Positions 37,502 through 46,840 of a DNA stretch of 64,000 nt are shown here, piece by piece (the stretch's first letter is position 1; every line of letters starts with the position of its first letter). Source of the DNA: Paenibacillus agricola (GTDB lineage: Bacteria; Bacillota; Bacilli; Paenibacillales; NBRC-103111); contig NZ_JAAOIW010000001.1 of the NCBI RefSeq assembly GCF_011440305.1, forward strand, positions 434,001-498,000, written 5' to 3'. Below the pieces are notes generated by a model that searched no databases, was not told where the DNA came from, and saw nothing but the letters and a program-made list of their open reading frames with translations. Position numbers and translations under genes: made by a program.

Positions 37502-38407
37502 TTACCGCTCGCCCACCACCAAAACTTCCGTTACTAGCTTCACGTCATAGGTTTCCTTGACAATTCGCTGTACGTATTCGATGAGGTCTAGCACGTCCTG
37601 AGCTGTTGCTTGCCCGGTGTTGACAATGAAATTGGCGTGCAGGGGTGAAATCTCGGCTCCGCCGATTTTGAAGCCTTTTAGACCCGCGTCTTCAATCAGC
37701 TTGGCGGCAAACTGCGCTGGAGGGTTACGGAATACACTGCCAGCGCAAGCCAGTTGCAGTGGTTGTGTTCGTAAGCGACGCTCCTTGTAAGCGGCCATCG
37801 CTACCGCGATTTCCTTGCGGTCACCGCGACTTAGCCTGAATACAGCCTCAGTTATGATGCCAGGCTGGTTATGAAGGATGGAGTGCCTGTAGGCATAGGC
37901 AAAATCATCCCGCTGCATTGTCGCCACCTCTCCTGTCGGAAGCAGCACCTCAGCTCGTAAAAGTATGCGTGACACATCAGATCCGTGAGCTCCAGCGTTC
38001 ATATAAATGGCGCCCCCCACCGTTCCCGGAATACCACTCGCGAACTCCAATCCAGTCAATCCCTCCTTGCCAGCCAAGACGGATAACTTAATAAATGAAT
38101 AAGCAGCACCTGCATAAACCAGCTCATCCTCAAACCGCAATGTCTCCAGTGCCGATCCAAGCTTGATGACCGCCCCGCGTATTCCCTTATCAGCTACCAA
38201 AACATTGGAGCCACGGCCTAATACGGTCCAAGGTATTTGGTGTCTGTAGAGCAGCTTGACAGTCTCGACGAGTTGTTCTTGGTTGCTCGGGATGAGCAGC
38301 AGATCGGCTGGTCCCCCGATTTTCCAAGTAGTATGAGGCGCAAGAGGCTCATTTAAATAAAATTTTCCAAATGACCCGCTTTGCAATTGTGAAATGACCT
38401 GTTGCAT
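37502..38407 (-). CDS. murB: UDP-N-acetylenolpyruvoylglucosamine reductase
   Basis: A 301-residue FAD enzyme that reduces the MurA product to UDP-MurNAc. The FAD-binding PCMH region includes TTWKIGGPADLLLIP and LGRGSNVLVADKGIRG; GIPGTVGGAIYMNAGAHG is a family motif, and AGSVFRNP carries the catalytic Ser of type IIb MurB. ATG 38407 has AAGGAGG 7 nt upstream; an earlier in-frame ATG at 38476 precedes that site. A 25-codon ORF ends just before the ribosome site. Confidence 0.96.
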   Translation of the reverse strand: MQQVISQLQSGSFGKFYLNEPLAPHTTWKIGGPADLLLIPSNQEQLVETVKLLYRHQIPWTVLGRGSNVLVADKGIRGAVIKLGSALETLRFEDELVYAGAAYSFIKLSVLAGKEGLTGLEFASGIPGTVGGAIYMNAGAHGSDVSRILLRAEVLLPTGEVATMQRDDFAYAYRHSILHNQPGIITEAVFRLSRGDRKEIAVAMAAYKERRLRTQPLQLACAGSVFRNPPAQFAAKLIEDAGLKGFKIGGAEISPLHANFIVNTGQATAQDVLDLIEYVQRIVKETYDVKLVTEVLVVGER

Positions 38408-38420
38408 GGGAAAACCTCCT

Positions 38421-38498
38421 TCACAGAACGCCGAGCTTCGCGGAATCAACAAAATGCTTGGATTTCGAATATCCATCCGTATGCTTATCGCATAACAT
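38421..38498 (-). CDS. Possible 25-residue leader peptide upstream of murB
   Basis: ATG 38498 has AGGAGG 6 nt upstream, and the 25-codon frame stops with TGA directly in front of the murB ribosome site. The predicted peptide (MLCDKHTDGYSKSK...) is hydrophilic and unlike anything known to me. Its position suggests translational coupling to murB. No conservation test was possible, so it may be chance. Confidence 0.4.
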   Translation of the reverse strand: MLCDKHTDGYSKSKHFVDSAKLGVL

Positions 38499-38514
38499 CG
38501 GTATCCTCCTGAGC

Positions 38515-38534
38515 TTGCCGATTGCCGATTGCCG
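38515..38534. repeat. Triplicated TTGCCGA heptamer
   Basis: TTGCCGA occurs twice exactly in tandem and a third time lacking the last base, in the 258-bp gap between murG and murB. Likely slippage; no function apparent. The rest of the gap, apart from the small ORF, shows nothing. Confidence 0.7.
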
Positions 38535-38665
38535 CTTCACCGAGTGTCTGTCACGGTTATAGTGTAGTTTATGTAAGATCGGATAGAGTGTGACAATTGC
38601 CTAGATCGTTTTATCAAACGGTGGATTTAAGAGCAATCGAGCCTTAACGAGAGCTGCTAATTCTT

Positions 38666-39736
38666 CTATTGCCTCTTAGCTGTCTGTGTAATAAGCTCAA
38701 CAATTGCATCGGTACCATTACGTTGCTTGGCAGCCTTGATGTTTGAAATTAACAGCTCGCGGTTTTGATAAAGCTGCCCGATACCTTGAATAAGCGTTTC
38801 CACTGTTAAATTTTCTTCGAACAAAATTTCAGCATAGCCCAATGATTCAAAAGAGCCTGCATTCAATATCTGGTCTCCCCTGCTTGCTTGCTTAGTCAGT
38901 GGGATCAGCAGCATCGGCTTTTCCAGAGCCAAAAATTCGAATATGGAGGTAGCACCCGCTCTCGATACAACTAGATCGGTCATTGCTAAAATATCCGGCA
39001 AGGTTTCATCCAAATATTCAAATTGCTTGTAACCCCGACGCCCTGAATAAGCAGCATCGATGTGGCCTTTTCCACAGAGGTGGACGATCTGGTAATGCTG
39101 CAGCAGCTCATCCAGCGCCAGACGTACTACACCATTAATCTTTTGCGCGCCCAAGCTGCCACCCATTATAAGCAGCACTGGCTTTTGCTTATGAAAATCG
39201 CATTGCTGGAGGCCGCGGAACGCACTGCCAAGCAACATGTCCTCTCGAATAGGAAGGCCGGTACAGATGCCCTTATTGCCTTTAATATGGCGGAGCGTTT
39301 CCGGAAACGTAACACAAATATGGGAAGCAAACGGTAACGATATTTTATTGGCAAGCCCAGGCGTCATATCGGATTCATGAATAATAACAGGGATGCGATT
39401 TAATTTGCTGGCTAAGATGACGGGAACAGAAACAAAGCCGCCTTTGGAAAATACAAGATCAGGCTTAATCCGGCGAAGCAATCGATAAGCTTGGGCGACA
39501 CCACGAATGACGTTAAAGGGATCCTTAATATTTTTCAAATCAAAATACCTGCGCAGCTTTCCTGAAGCAATTGGGTAAAAGGGAATTTGTTCCTTTCCTA
39601 CGATTTCCTTTTCAATCCCTTGCTCTGAGCCTATATATTGAATATCCCAGCCTTGCAGCTTTAGCTTCGTAATAATTGCTATATTGGGGGTAACATGGCC
39701 TGCAGAACCACCGCCGGTAAAAACAATTTTTTTCAT
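38666..39736 (-). CDS. murG: MurG, lipid II synthase
   Basis: A 356-residue GT-B glycosyltransferase that adds GlcNAc to lipid I at the inner membrane face. The N-terminal [14 protein letters not shown] loop and the C-terminal UDP-binding stretch ([23 protein letters not shown]) are present. The start is taken at ATG 39736 ([10 protein letters not shown]), with GAGGTG about 11 nt upstream; ATG 39757 would overlap spoVE. The sequence is of the Bacillus cereus/Lactobacillales-like MurG branch by its N-terminus. Confidence 0.95.
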   Translation of the reverse strand: MKKIVFTGGGSAGHVTPNIAIITKLKLQGWDIQYIGSEQGIEKEIVGKEQIPFYPIASGKLRRYFDLKNIKDPFNVIRGVAQAYRLLRRIKPDLVFSKGGFVSVPVILASKLNRIPVIIHESDMTPGLANKISLPFASHICVTFPETLRHIKGNKGICTGLPIREDMLLGSAFRGLQQCDFHKQKPVLLIMGGSLGAQKINGVVRLALDELLQHYQIVHLCGKGHIDAAYSGRRGYKQFEYLDETLPDILAMTDLVVSRAGATSIFEFLALEKPMLLIPLTKQASRGDQILNAGSFESLGYAEILFEENLTVETLIQGIGQLYQNRELLISNIKAAKQRNGTDAIVELITQTAKRQ

Positions 39737-39746
39737 ATGCTTCCAT

Positions 39747-40841
39747 TCACCTCGCATAGCGGGAAATATTTAGTAGGATGCCAATTGATGTCAGCATAAG
39801 TGTTAATGAAGAGCCTCCAGCGCTAATAAGCGGCAATGTAATTCCGGTTACCGGGAACATACCTATGACTACACCGATATTAATAATCACTTGAATCGCG
39901 ATCATGCCGACGATTCCGGTAGCAAGCAGGCTGCCAAAGGTGTCTGGCGCTGTAATCGCTATCCGCATACCGCGCCACAATAGCACCATAAATAGGATCA
40001 GCACACAGCCACCACCGATAAAGCCAAGCTCCTCGGCTATAATGGAAAAAATAAAATCCGTCTGTGGCTCGGGAAGATAGCTGTATTTCTGCCGGCTCAT
40101 GCCTAAACCCAGCCCCACCAAGCCTCCAGGGCCTATCGCGTACAAGGATTGGATCGATTGGTAGCCCGCTCCTAATGGATCCGCCCACGGATCAAGAAAA
40201 GCAGTAATCCGCTGCAGCCTGTATGGAGCAGCTGCAATCAATCCAATAAAGCCAGCAAGACCCGCAAAGCCCAAATAAGATAAATGCAGGAGCCGAGCAC
40301 CTGATGCATAAATAATAAGCAAGGCAGCGCCAACCAGTACGACCCCTGTTCCCAAATCCGGCTGCAGCATAATAAGCCCGAATGCCAGGCCCACCAAGCC
40401 CAGTGGCGGCAAAAGCCCGCGCACGAACAAAGTGATTTTGCTTTGTTGCTCCGAGAGCAGCTTCGATAGGAACAATATCATTCCTATTTTCATAAACTCA
40501 GAGGGCTGGATACCAAAGGAGCCTATCCCCAGCCAGCTCCGTGCTCCCCCACGAACGACGCCGATGCCTGGAATCAATACCAGGGCAACCATTACAAAGC
40601 AAAGGAGTAAAAGGATTTTGGCGTGCTTTTTCCAGGCTCCATAGTCGACATTCATTGTGAACACCATCGCGACAATCCCTAATACTGCGAATAAAAACTG
40701 CCTTTTAAGATAATAATACCAGTCTCCGAATTCGTGAAACGCTAAAACGGCGCTTGCACTATACACCATCACTACACCAATTGCCAAAAGAAACACTGTA
40801 CATAACAGCAACATCATATCCGGAGCAGACCGTGATTTCAT
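39747..40841 (-). CDS. spoVE: SpoVE/FtsW-type SEDS peptidoglycan polymerase
   Basis: A 364-residue polytopic membrane protein with about ten hydrophobic segments. SEDS motifs include VVMVYSASA near residue 23, [10 protein letters not shown] with the QPSEFMKIG loop, [11 protein letters not shown], and [30 protein letters not shown]; the C-terminal loop has [20 protein letters not shown] proteins polymerise lipid II with a partner class B PBP, here SpoVD or PBP2B. Position between murD and murG matches B. subtilis spoVE; a separate vegetative FtsW would be expected elsewhere. Confidence 0.93.
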   Translation of the reverse strand: MKSRSAPDMMLLLCTVFLLAIGVVMVYSASAVLAFHEFGDWYYYLKRQFLFAVLGIVAMVFTMNVDYGAWKKHAKILLLLCFVMVALVLIPGIGVVRGGARSWLGIGSFGIQPSEFMKIGMILFLSKLLSEQQSKITLFVRGLLPPLGLVGLAFGLIMLQPDLGTGVVLVGAALLIIYASGARLLHLSYLGFAGLAGFIGLIAAAPYRLQRITAFLDPWADPLGAGYQSIQSLYAIGPGGLVGLGLGMSRQKYSYLPEPQTDFIFSIIAEELGFIGGGCVLILFMVLLWRGMRIAITAPDTFGSLLATGIVGMIAIQVIINIGVVIGMFPVTGITLPLISAGGSSLTLMLTSIGILLNISRYAR

Positions 40842-40857
40842 CTTACATCCACCTCTA

Positions 40858-40905
40858 CCTAAGAGTATTGCGGAGTAAAACTAGCTTCTTGAGCACTCAC
40901 CGCAA
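40858..40905. repeat. Second copy of dispersed intergenic repeat
   Basis: The sequence around 40859 (TAAGAGTATTGCGGAGTAAAA, then CTAGCTTCTTGAGCACTCACCGC) aligns by eye with the block at 36043-36085. It lies in the murD-spoVE gap. Confidence 0.45.
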
Positions 40906-40937
40906 AATGGCAGGGCAGGCTTGGCCTAGGCCCTACC

Positions 40938-42332
40938 TTACAGATTATGCACGGACTCCTTAAACATGCGTCCCCGTTCCTCATAAGACGTAAACATGTC
41001 CCAGCTGGCGCAGGCTGGCGACAAAAGCACGACATCACCAGGTGCTGCCATGGCAACAGCATGGCTGACGGCTTCCGCAATTGCTGCCTGTGGATCCTTA
41101 GCAGTATCGACCGCTTTCACAGCGTTCATCCCTGCCAGCTCAGCAACCTGCATAATTTTGTGCTTCGTCTCCCCGATCGCGACAAGCCCTTTGACCCGTT
41201 CCTTGAAAACAGGCAGCAGCTCCAAATAATCCGAGCCTCGGTCCAGCCCACCGGCAATCAGAATAAGGCCAGGCTCGAACGATTCGATCGTACGGATCGT
41301 CGCTGTCGCATTCGTTGCTTTGGAATTGTTATAAAATTGCACACCGTTTTTCGTCCCCACAAGCTCCAGCCGATGTTCCACACCGCGGAACTCTCTTAGC
41401 TCTCCAGCTATGATTGCTGTCGATACACCTAAGGTCAAGGCTGCGCATGAAGCAGCAAGTGCATTCTCGACATTAAAGCTGCCGGGGATTCCAATTTCAT
41501 GGACGGCAATAATCGGATGGATACTGCCAGCCTGGTCACGATAAACGATATGCTTGTCCTCATTCTGGACGTAGACGCCATAATCCAGCTCCTCCTTGAT
41601 CGAAAAAGGAAGCACCGATGCTTTGATTTCATTCGCCAAGAGGCGGCAAACCGGATCATCCCAGTTCAACACAGCCGTGTCGTCTGGAGTTTGGTTCGCG
41701 AACAGCTTGGCCTTAGATTCGATATAATCCTCCATGGAGCCGTGGTAATCAAGATGGGTTTCATAGAGATTTAGCAGGCAAGCAATTTGCGGATGAAAAT
41801 CACGGGTGCCCTTCAATTGAAAGCTGCTGAGCTCCACCACCATCTGGTTAGCCTCGGTTGCCTCCAATGCCGCTTCCGTCAATGCACGGCCGATATTGCC
41901 TGCGACAATCGGTTTTAAGCCAGCTTTATCCAGCATAAGCCCGATCCATGTTGTTGTTGTCGTTTTCCCATTAGAGCCGGTTATACATACCATTGGTGCC
42001 CTGCACACATGGTATGCGACCTCGACTTCGGATACAATCTCAATACCAAGCTCCTCTGCCTTTACAAGAGGTGCAATCGTATAAGGAATTCCCGGATTTT
42101 TCACGACGAGCTTGACGCCCCCATGAATTAAAGTCGGCGGATGGCTGCCGCATATAACAGAAATACCCAGAGCCGCCAATTCATCGGCCTCAGGGCATTG
42201 TTCTCGCTCTTTTTTATCATTAACGGTGACGACAGCACCCAGCTCATGGAACAGCTTGGCAACCGCTACACCACTACGTGCCAAGCCAAGTATAACTATT
42301 TGTTGATTCTGATACGCCCGTGGATGATTCAT
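40938..42332 (-). CDS. murD: UDP-MurNAc-L-alanine:D-glutamate ligase
   Basis: A 464-residue Mur ligase. The N-terminal Rossmann-like domain (VILGLARSGVAVAKLF) binds UDP, the central P-loop is CITGSNGKTTTTTW near residue 116, and the C-terminal domain includes EHRLE and the NNSKATNATAT segment. It adds D-Glu to UDP-MurNAc-Ala in the cytoplasm. ATG 42332 directly follows the mraY stop (TAGATG) with GAGGTG upstream. Confidence 0.97.
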   Translation of the reverse strand: MNHPRAYQNQQIVILGLARSGVAVAKLFHELGAVVTVNDKKEREQCPEADELAALGISVICGSHPPTLIHGGVKLVVKNPGIPYTIAPLVKAEELGIEIVSEVEVAYHVCRAPMVCITGSNGKTTTTTWIGLMLDKAGLKPIVAGNIGRALTEAALEATEANQMVVELSSFQLKGTRDFHPQIACLLNLYETHLDYHGSMEDYIESKAKLFANQTPDDTAVLNWDDPVCRLLANEIKASVLPFSIKEELDYGVYVQNEDKHIVYRDQAGSIHPIIAVHEIGIPGSFNVENALAASCAALTLGVSTAIIAGELREFRGVEHRLELVGTKNGVQFYNNSKATNATATIRTIESFEPGLILIAGGLDRGSDYLELLPVFKERVKGLVAIGETKHKIMQVAELAGMNAVKAVDTAKDPQAAIAEAVSHAVAMAAPGDVVLLSPACASWDMFTSYEERGRMFKESVHNL

Positions 42333-43298
42333 CTAATATAACACCTCGTTTATAAAAAGTCCGATGGCTGCCAGGATAATGCCCACAGTCCAAAACGTGA
42401 TGACCACACGCCATTCCGACCAGCCCACCAGTTCAAAATGATGATGGATCGGACTCATCTTGAATACGCGCTTGCCCCTTGTTTTAAAGGAAACGACTTG
42501 AATAATAACCGATAACATCTCTATTACAAAAACCCCGCCGATCACGACCAGCAAAATTTCTGTTTTTGTCAATACAGCCACAACCGCCAGCCCACCGCCA
42601 ATCCCAAGTGAACCTGAATCTCCCATAAACACTTTTGCTGGATGCTTGTTAAATACAAGGAATCCTAGAACAGCCCCCACCATCGCAGCGCAAAATATCG
42701 CCACATCCGGCATCGTACTATTCATCGCAATAATGACAAAAGCCCCAAAGGCTACTGCACTCGTCCCCGCCAGTAAGCCATCAAGTCCATCGGTGAAATT
42801 AACAGCATTGGACGCGCCCAACATCATAATCGCTACAAATGGAAAATAGAGCCAGCCCATCGAAACCGTATAATGGATAAAAGGGATACGAACATCCGTA
42901 CTGTGTCCCATTTTGTATAGAAGCACACAGACAATGATCGATATAATAAGCTGTCCCAACAACTTTTGTCTCGCCGTCAGTCCCAGCGAACGCTTCAAAA
43001 CGACTTTAATGTAATCGTCCAAAAACCCAACCAAACCAAAGCCCAATGTAGCAATGAGTAAAACTACCATCGCCATGCTCGTATCGGCAAAACGAATCAC
43101 AGCCAATGTTAAGGCTAATAAAATAATGAGACCACCCATAGTCGGAGTGCCGGCTTTTTTCAAGTGACCCTGTGGACCATCGGTCCGAATCTGCTGTCCA
43201 AATTTCAGCCTTCTTAATAAAGGTATGCATAATGGCCCCATAATGACGGCAAGCAGGAATGCTGCCCCCAATGTGATCATGACCACGTTAAAATCCAC
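42333..43298 (-). CDS. mraY: Phospho-MurNAc-pentapeptide transferase
   Basis: A 321-residue integral membrane enzyme that transfers phospho-MurNAc-pentapeptide to undecaprenyl phosphate, making lipid I. Ten membrane segments are expected. Active-site motifs FLDDYIKV, NFTDGLDGL and MGDSGSLGIGG hold the catalytic Asp and Mg sites, and PIHHHFEL the histidine loop. The start is GTG 43298 with GGAGAA 5 nt upstream. A 532-bp gap filled by a repeat element separates it from murF. Confidence 0.97.
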   Translation of the reverse strand: MDFNVVMITLGAAFLLAVIMGPLCIPLLRRLKFGQQIRTDGPQGHLKKAGTPTMGGLIILLALTLAVIRFADTSMAMVVLLIATLGFGLVGFLDDYIKVVLKRSLGLTARQKLLGQLIISIIVCVLLYKMGHSTDVRIPFIHYTVSMGWLYFPFVAIMMLGASNAVNFTDGLDGLLAGTSAVAFGAFVIIAMNSTMPDVAIFCAAMVGAVLGFLVFNKHPAKVFMGDSGSLGIGGGLAVVAVLTKTEILLVVIGGVFVIEMLSVIIQVVSFKTRGKRVFKMSPIHHHFELVGWSEWRVVITFWTVGIILAAIGLFINEVLY

Positions 43299-43320
43299 AA
43301 TGCTTCTCCTCTCTGCGGTT

Positions 43321-43852
43321 CACCCTCCCAAACCCTCCCTCTAGGGAGGGCCCCAAAGAGCTGCGCCCTCTGGACACCGCTTGGTGCTGCTTAGTTAGTT
43401 AAGTGGGGTGATCGCTTCCGTCCCTTCGGGACACGCTTGAACTTTAGTGTTATCTACAACTGCTTGCTGAGGCTCTTGTTCTTGTTACTGCTTGCTTGGA
43501 TCGCTTCCGTCCCTCTGGGACGCGCTTCACTTTTGGTGGTTTATACAACTTTATTGAATACGCGAATAAATAAATTGGTATGATAAAACTTTATGCATAC
43601 AGTTTATGAAGATACTACGATTTTCACCAAATGTAAAGCGGGTTCCGCAGGAACGGTAAGCGAGTATCTCCTCTTATCCATCACTCCGAGCCAAACTTCA
43701 ACCCAATTTAAGCCTATCCCGTAGGGATTAAAGCGTGTAGAAGCGTCTCTACTCCGTAACGATAGCCGTCGTCTCTCCATCCACTTTCGCTTTCGGGTGT
43801 CCAGAGGGCAACGCCCTTGGATCCCTCCCTTTAAGGAAGGGTGGGGTGGGTG
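43321..43852. repeat. 530-bp palindromic, MITE-like element with terminal inverted repeats
   Basis: The murF-mraY gap holds an element with terminal inverted repeats of about 58 bp. Their inner 14 bp (GCCCTCTGGACACC at 43365-43378, GGTGTCCAGAGGGC at 43796-43809) match perfectly, and the outer 30 bp match at 23 positions. Each end has its own palindrome (CCCTCCCT/AGGGAGGG at left). Inside, four modules each hold a 5-bp stem with a 3-nt loop: GTCCC-TTC-GGGAC (43420-43432), GTCCC-TCT-GGGAC (43509-43521), GTTCC-GCA-GGAAC (43642-43654) and ATCCC-GTA-GGGAT (43716-43728). The first two are direct copies and the last two inverted. No ORF of note is inside. Confidence 0.8.
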
Positions 43853-45264
43853 GCTTCAGCAACCAGCACGGCTACCACTTGCTCAAGCTTCATACCCCGG
43901 GAGCCTTTAACGAGCACGACATCATGCTCTCCGACGAAGGATGAAAGAGCTTCAGCCAGCTTTTGCTTATCGTCAAAGTGCAGTACGCTATCTACCGGAA
44001 AATTTTGGACAGCTTCAGTTGTGATATTAAGCGCAAGAGGTCCATATGCATAGATACGATCTATTTTCTTTGGATCAAGCATTTTTCCTATTTGTTGATG
44101 ATATTCTACTTCATAGGGTCCGAGCTCCAGCATATCACCCAGCACAGCCACCTTATGGGAATAGCCCTCTAGCTCACCTAGTAAATCCAGCGATGCTTTC
44201 ATCGAGGTTGGGCTTGCATTGTAAGCATCATTCAAAACGGTTAATCCTGAAGACGCTTGGAGCTTTTCAATCCGCATCCCCGTCATTACACTTGCTCGCA
44301 ACCCTTCAGCAATAGTAGCTTCAGGAATACCGAAATGAATGCCTACTGCGATAGCAGCCAGCGCATTAATGACATTATGGAAGCCAAGCACAGGTATATA
44401 ATAACTAACACCACTTAAATTTTGCAGTTGAAAAAACGTTCCATTCTCAGCCAATTTGATCTCTTCTGGCCTAAAATCATTACCTGGGTGGTTGCCAAAG
44501 GTCACACGTTTAAACCAAGACTCCTCTTGGTTATCGTTATGGGGTAACCATTCGGGCAATACCCTTTCGATCAACGGCTCATCTCCGTTATAAACTAAAG
44601 TGCCACCTGCCTGAAGCCCCGCCATAATTTCTGTCTTGGCTCTGGCGATTTCTTCTCTGGAGCCTAGTTGTAATAAATGGGCTTCGCCAACGTTTGTGAT
44701 AATAACAATTTCGGGCTCTGCCAGCTTGGACAGCAGCTCGATCTCCCCTCTTCCGCTCATCCCCATCTCCAGCACAACAATCTCGGTTTCCTCATCCAGC
44801 TTTAACAGCGTGAGAGGTAGCCCAATGTGGTTGTTATAATTTCCAGCTGTTTTGAGCACGTTAAAAGAGGTGGAGAGCACTGCTGCTGTCATGTCCTTGG
44901 TCGTTGTTTTACCATTGCTGCCCGTTATCCCTACAACTCTTACTTTTAATTGCAATCGATAAGCTTTTGCCAGCTTTTGCAAGGCTTCTAAGGTATCATC
45001 CACCAAGATTAGAGGCATTCCAGCAGGTGGGGTTCCATGATCTCGCTGCCATAAAGAAGCCACCGCTCCTTTAGCCAGTGCTTCTTCGATAAACTCATGG
45101 CCATCGAATCTCTCCCCAATCAGCGGTATATACAGATTGCCAGCCGTCACTGTTCGGGTGTCCGAAGAAACACCAACGATTTGTAAATCGTCATTGGCTT
45201 CCATGGCTCCATTTGTTGCTCCACCGCACATAGCTGCAACTTCGGCATAGGATCGTTTAATCAA
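43831..45264 (-). CDS. murF: UDP-MurNAc-tripeptide:D-Ala-D-Ala ligase
   Basis: A 477-residue Mur ligase that completes UDP-MurNAc-pentapeptide. The P-loop is GITGSNGKTTTKDM near residue 112, followed by TAGNYNNHIGLPLTLL and the ALNDAYNASPTSMKA-like segment (VLNDAYNASPTSM). The start TTG 45264 overlaps the murE end by 8 bp with AGGGGA upstream. The last six or so codons and the stop lie in the right end of the adjacent repeat element, so the C-terminal tail (THPTLP) was apparently supplied by the insertion. Confidence 0.96.
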   Translation of the reverse strand: MIKRSYAEVAAMCGGATNGAMEANDDLQIVGVSSDTRTVTAGNLYIPLIGERFDGHEFIEEALAKGAVASLWQRDHGTPPAGMPLILVDDTLEALQKLAKAYRLQLKVRVVGITGSNGKTTTKDMTAAVLSTSFNVLKTAGNYNNHIGLPLTLLKLDEETEIVVLEMGMSGRGEIELLSKLAEPEIVIITNVGEAHLLQLGSREEIARAKTEIMAGLQAGGTLVYNGDEPLIERVLPEWLPHNDNQEESWFKRVTFGNHPGNDFRPEEIKLAENGTFFQLQNLSGVSYYIPVLGFHNVINALAAIAVGIHFGIPEATIAEGLRASVMTGMRIEKLQASSGLTVLNDAYNASPTSMKASLDLLGELEGYSHKVAVLGDMLELGPYEVEYHQQIGKMLDPKKIDRIYAYGPLALNITTEAVQNFPVDSVLHFDDKQKLAEALSSFVGEHDVVLVKGSRGMKLEQVVAVLVAEATHPTLP

Positions 45265-46756
45265 GGTATCGTCCCCTTATCGCATTCTCAGCAACCAGCC
45301 GATCATCAAAATCATGCTTAGTTCCATTTATATCTTGGTAGGTCTCATGACCCTTGCCCGCAATTAAAACGACATCGCCGGGTAACGCTCGGGAAATAGC
45401 CAGATGAATGGCGGCTTTGCGATCAGCAATAAGCTCATATTTGTCCGTTGGAAAATCGACTTCGAGCAAACCCTCTACTATATCTTGCAAGATGCTTTGC
45501 GGATTTTCCATCCGCGGGTTATCTGAAGTGACATATAGAAAATCACTGTAACGGGCAGCTACTTGGCCCATTAACGGCCGTTTGGTACGATCACGGTCTC
45601 CTCCACAGCCAAACACGCAATGGATGCGCCCTTCAACAAATTGCGAAATGGTTGAAAGCGCCTTGTCCAGTCCATCAGGAGTATGCGCATAATCGACTAT
45701 AAGGAGGAAGTCCTGGCCGGCATCGACAACCTCCATCCGCCCTTCTACAACCGTGTTGAAAGCCAGGCGTTGCTTGATAGCCTCCAGCGGAATGCCTTCA
45801 AGCAATGCTGCCGAGATCGCAGCCAGCACATTATATACATTAAACTCGCCAATAAGCTGTGTTTGAATATCGACAGTTCCCCGGAAGGTAACACACCTGA
45901 AGCTGGTTCCTTGGGCCGTTATACGGATACCCTCCGCTCGTACATTTGCTTTATTAATAATTCCATAAGTAATGACCTGGGCAGATGTAAGCTTCCCAAA
46001 ATCCTCTGCTGCTGGGTCATCCGCATTTAGCACAGCATATTTTTGCTCATGTGGCGATGAGGAATACTCATTGCCCAAGCGAGAAAAGAGCAGCCCTTTA
46101 GCTGCTTTGTAAGCTTCCATTGAACCATGATAATCCAAATGGTCCTGTGTTAAATTTGTGAAGATGGCTGTACGGAAGTTGCAGCCCTTTACTCTGCCCA
46201 TATCCAAGCCATGAGAAGAAACTTCCATCATGCAGTAGTCCATATGCTGGTCGGCCATTTGACGTAAATAATTTTGCAGATCATACGCTTCCTGTGTATT
46301 AGATCCTTTATTAATAATCGAAGCCGATCCTATTTTGATTTCAATATTGCCCATAAGCCCTGTTGCAAAACCTTGGCTGCTAAGCAATTTTTCGAGCAAA
46401 TACGTGGTCGTGGTTTTACCGTTCGTGCCTGTCACGCCAATCAGCTTAAGCTCCTTGCTTGGGTAATTATAAAAGTGGCAAGAAATGGCTGCCAAAGCAT
46501 CCCATGTGTTGCTGACAAAAAGCTTGGGAACGTTGCTCTCCACATCGTGCTCCACAACTATGGCCACCGCTCCGGCATTGATTGCCTGTGCTGCATAGTG
46601 ATGCCGGTCTTCAATTCCATTTTTGGCGGATACACAAACAAATAAATCGCCCGGCTTTACTTTGCGGGAATCGATCTCAATGCCTGTAATTATCGTTGTT
46701 CCATCTCCTACAACTCGGCTTGTCGCGAGCTGCGAAGCCAATTCATTCAGCTGCAT
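45257..46756 (-). CDS. murE: UDP-MurNAc-dipeptide:meso-diaminopimelate ligase
   Basis: A 499-residue Mur ligase. The P-loop is GVTGTNGKTTTTYL near residue 110. The substrate motif is SDNPRMENP; the DNPR sequence marks meso-DAP-adding MurE as opposed to lysine-adding enzymes. This agrees with the dapH-dapL-patA genes in the window. TGGAGGTAAGC lies upstream of ATG 46756. murF follows with overlap. Confidence 0.97.
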   Translation of the reverse strand: MQLNELASQLATSRVVGDGTTIITGIEIDSRKVKPGDLFVCVSAKNGIEDRHHYAAQAINAGAVAIVVEHDVESNVPKLFVSNTWDALAAISCHFYNYPSKELKLIGVTGTNGKTTTTYLLEKLLSSQGFATGLMGNIEIKIGSASIINKGSNTQEAYDLQNYLRQMADQHMDYCMMEVSSHGLDMGRVKGCNFRTAIFTNLTQDHLDYHGSMEAYKAAKGLLFSRLGNEYSSSPHEQKYAVLNADDPAAEDFGKLTSAQVITYGIINKANVRAEGIRITAQGTSFRCVTFRGTVDIQTQLIGEFNVYNVLAAISAALLEGIPLEAIKQRLAFNTVVEGRMEVVDAGQDFLLIVDYAHTPDGLDKALSTISQFVEGRIHCVFGCGGDRDRTKRPLMGQVAARYSDFLYVTSDNPRMENPQSILQDIVEGLLEVDFPTDKYELIADRKAAIHLAISRALPGDVVLIAGKGHETYQDINGTKHDFDDRLVAENAIRGRYLD

Positions 46757-46840
46757 GAGCTTACCTCCATTTTTTACACATGGTATCTATTATGGACAAA
46801 AAATGCGCCGATGAAAAGCCTCTTTTTTAAATAATAGCAA

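Noticed and set aside
43410-43740. Repeated hairpin modules considered as a CRISPR array
   Set aside because: Units vary in sequence, are in both orientations and are unevenly spaced; no cas genes are near.
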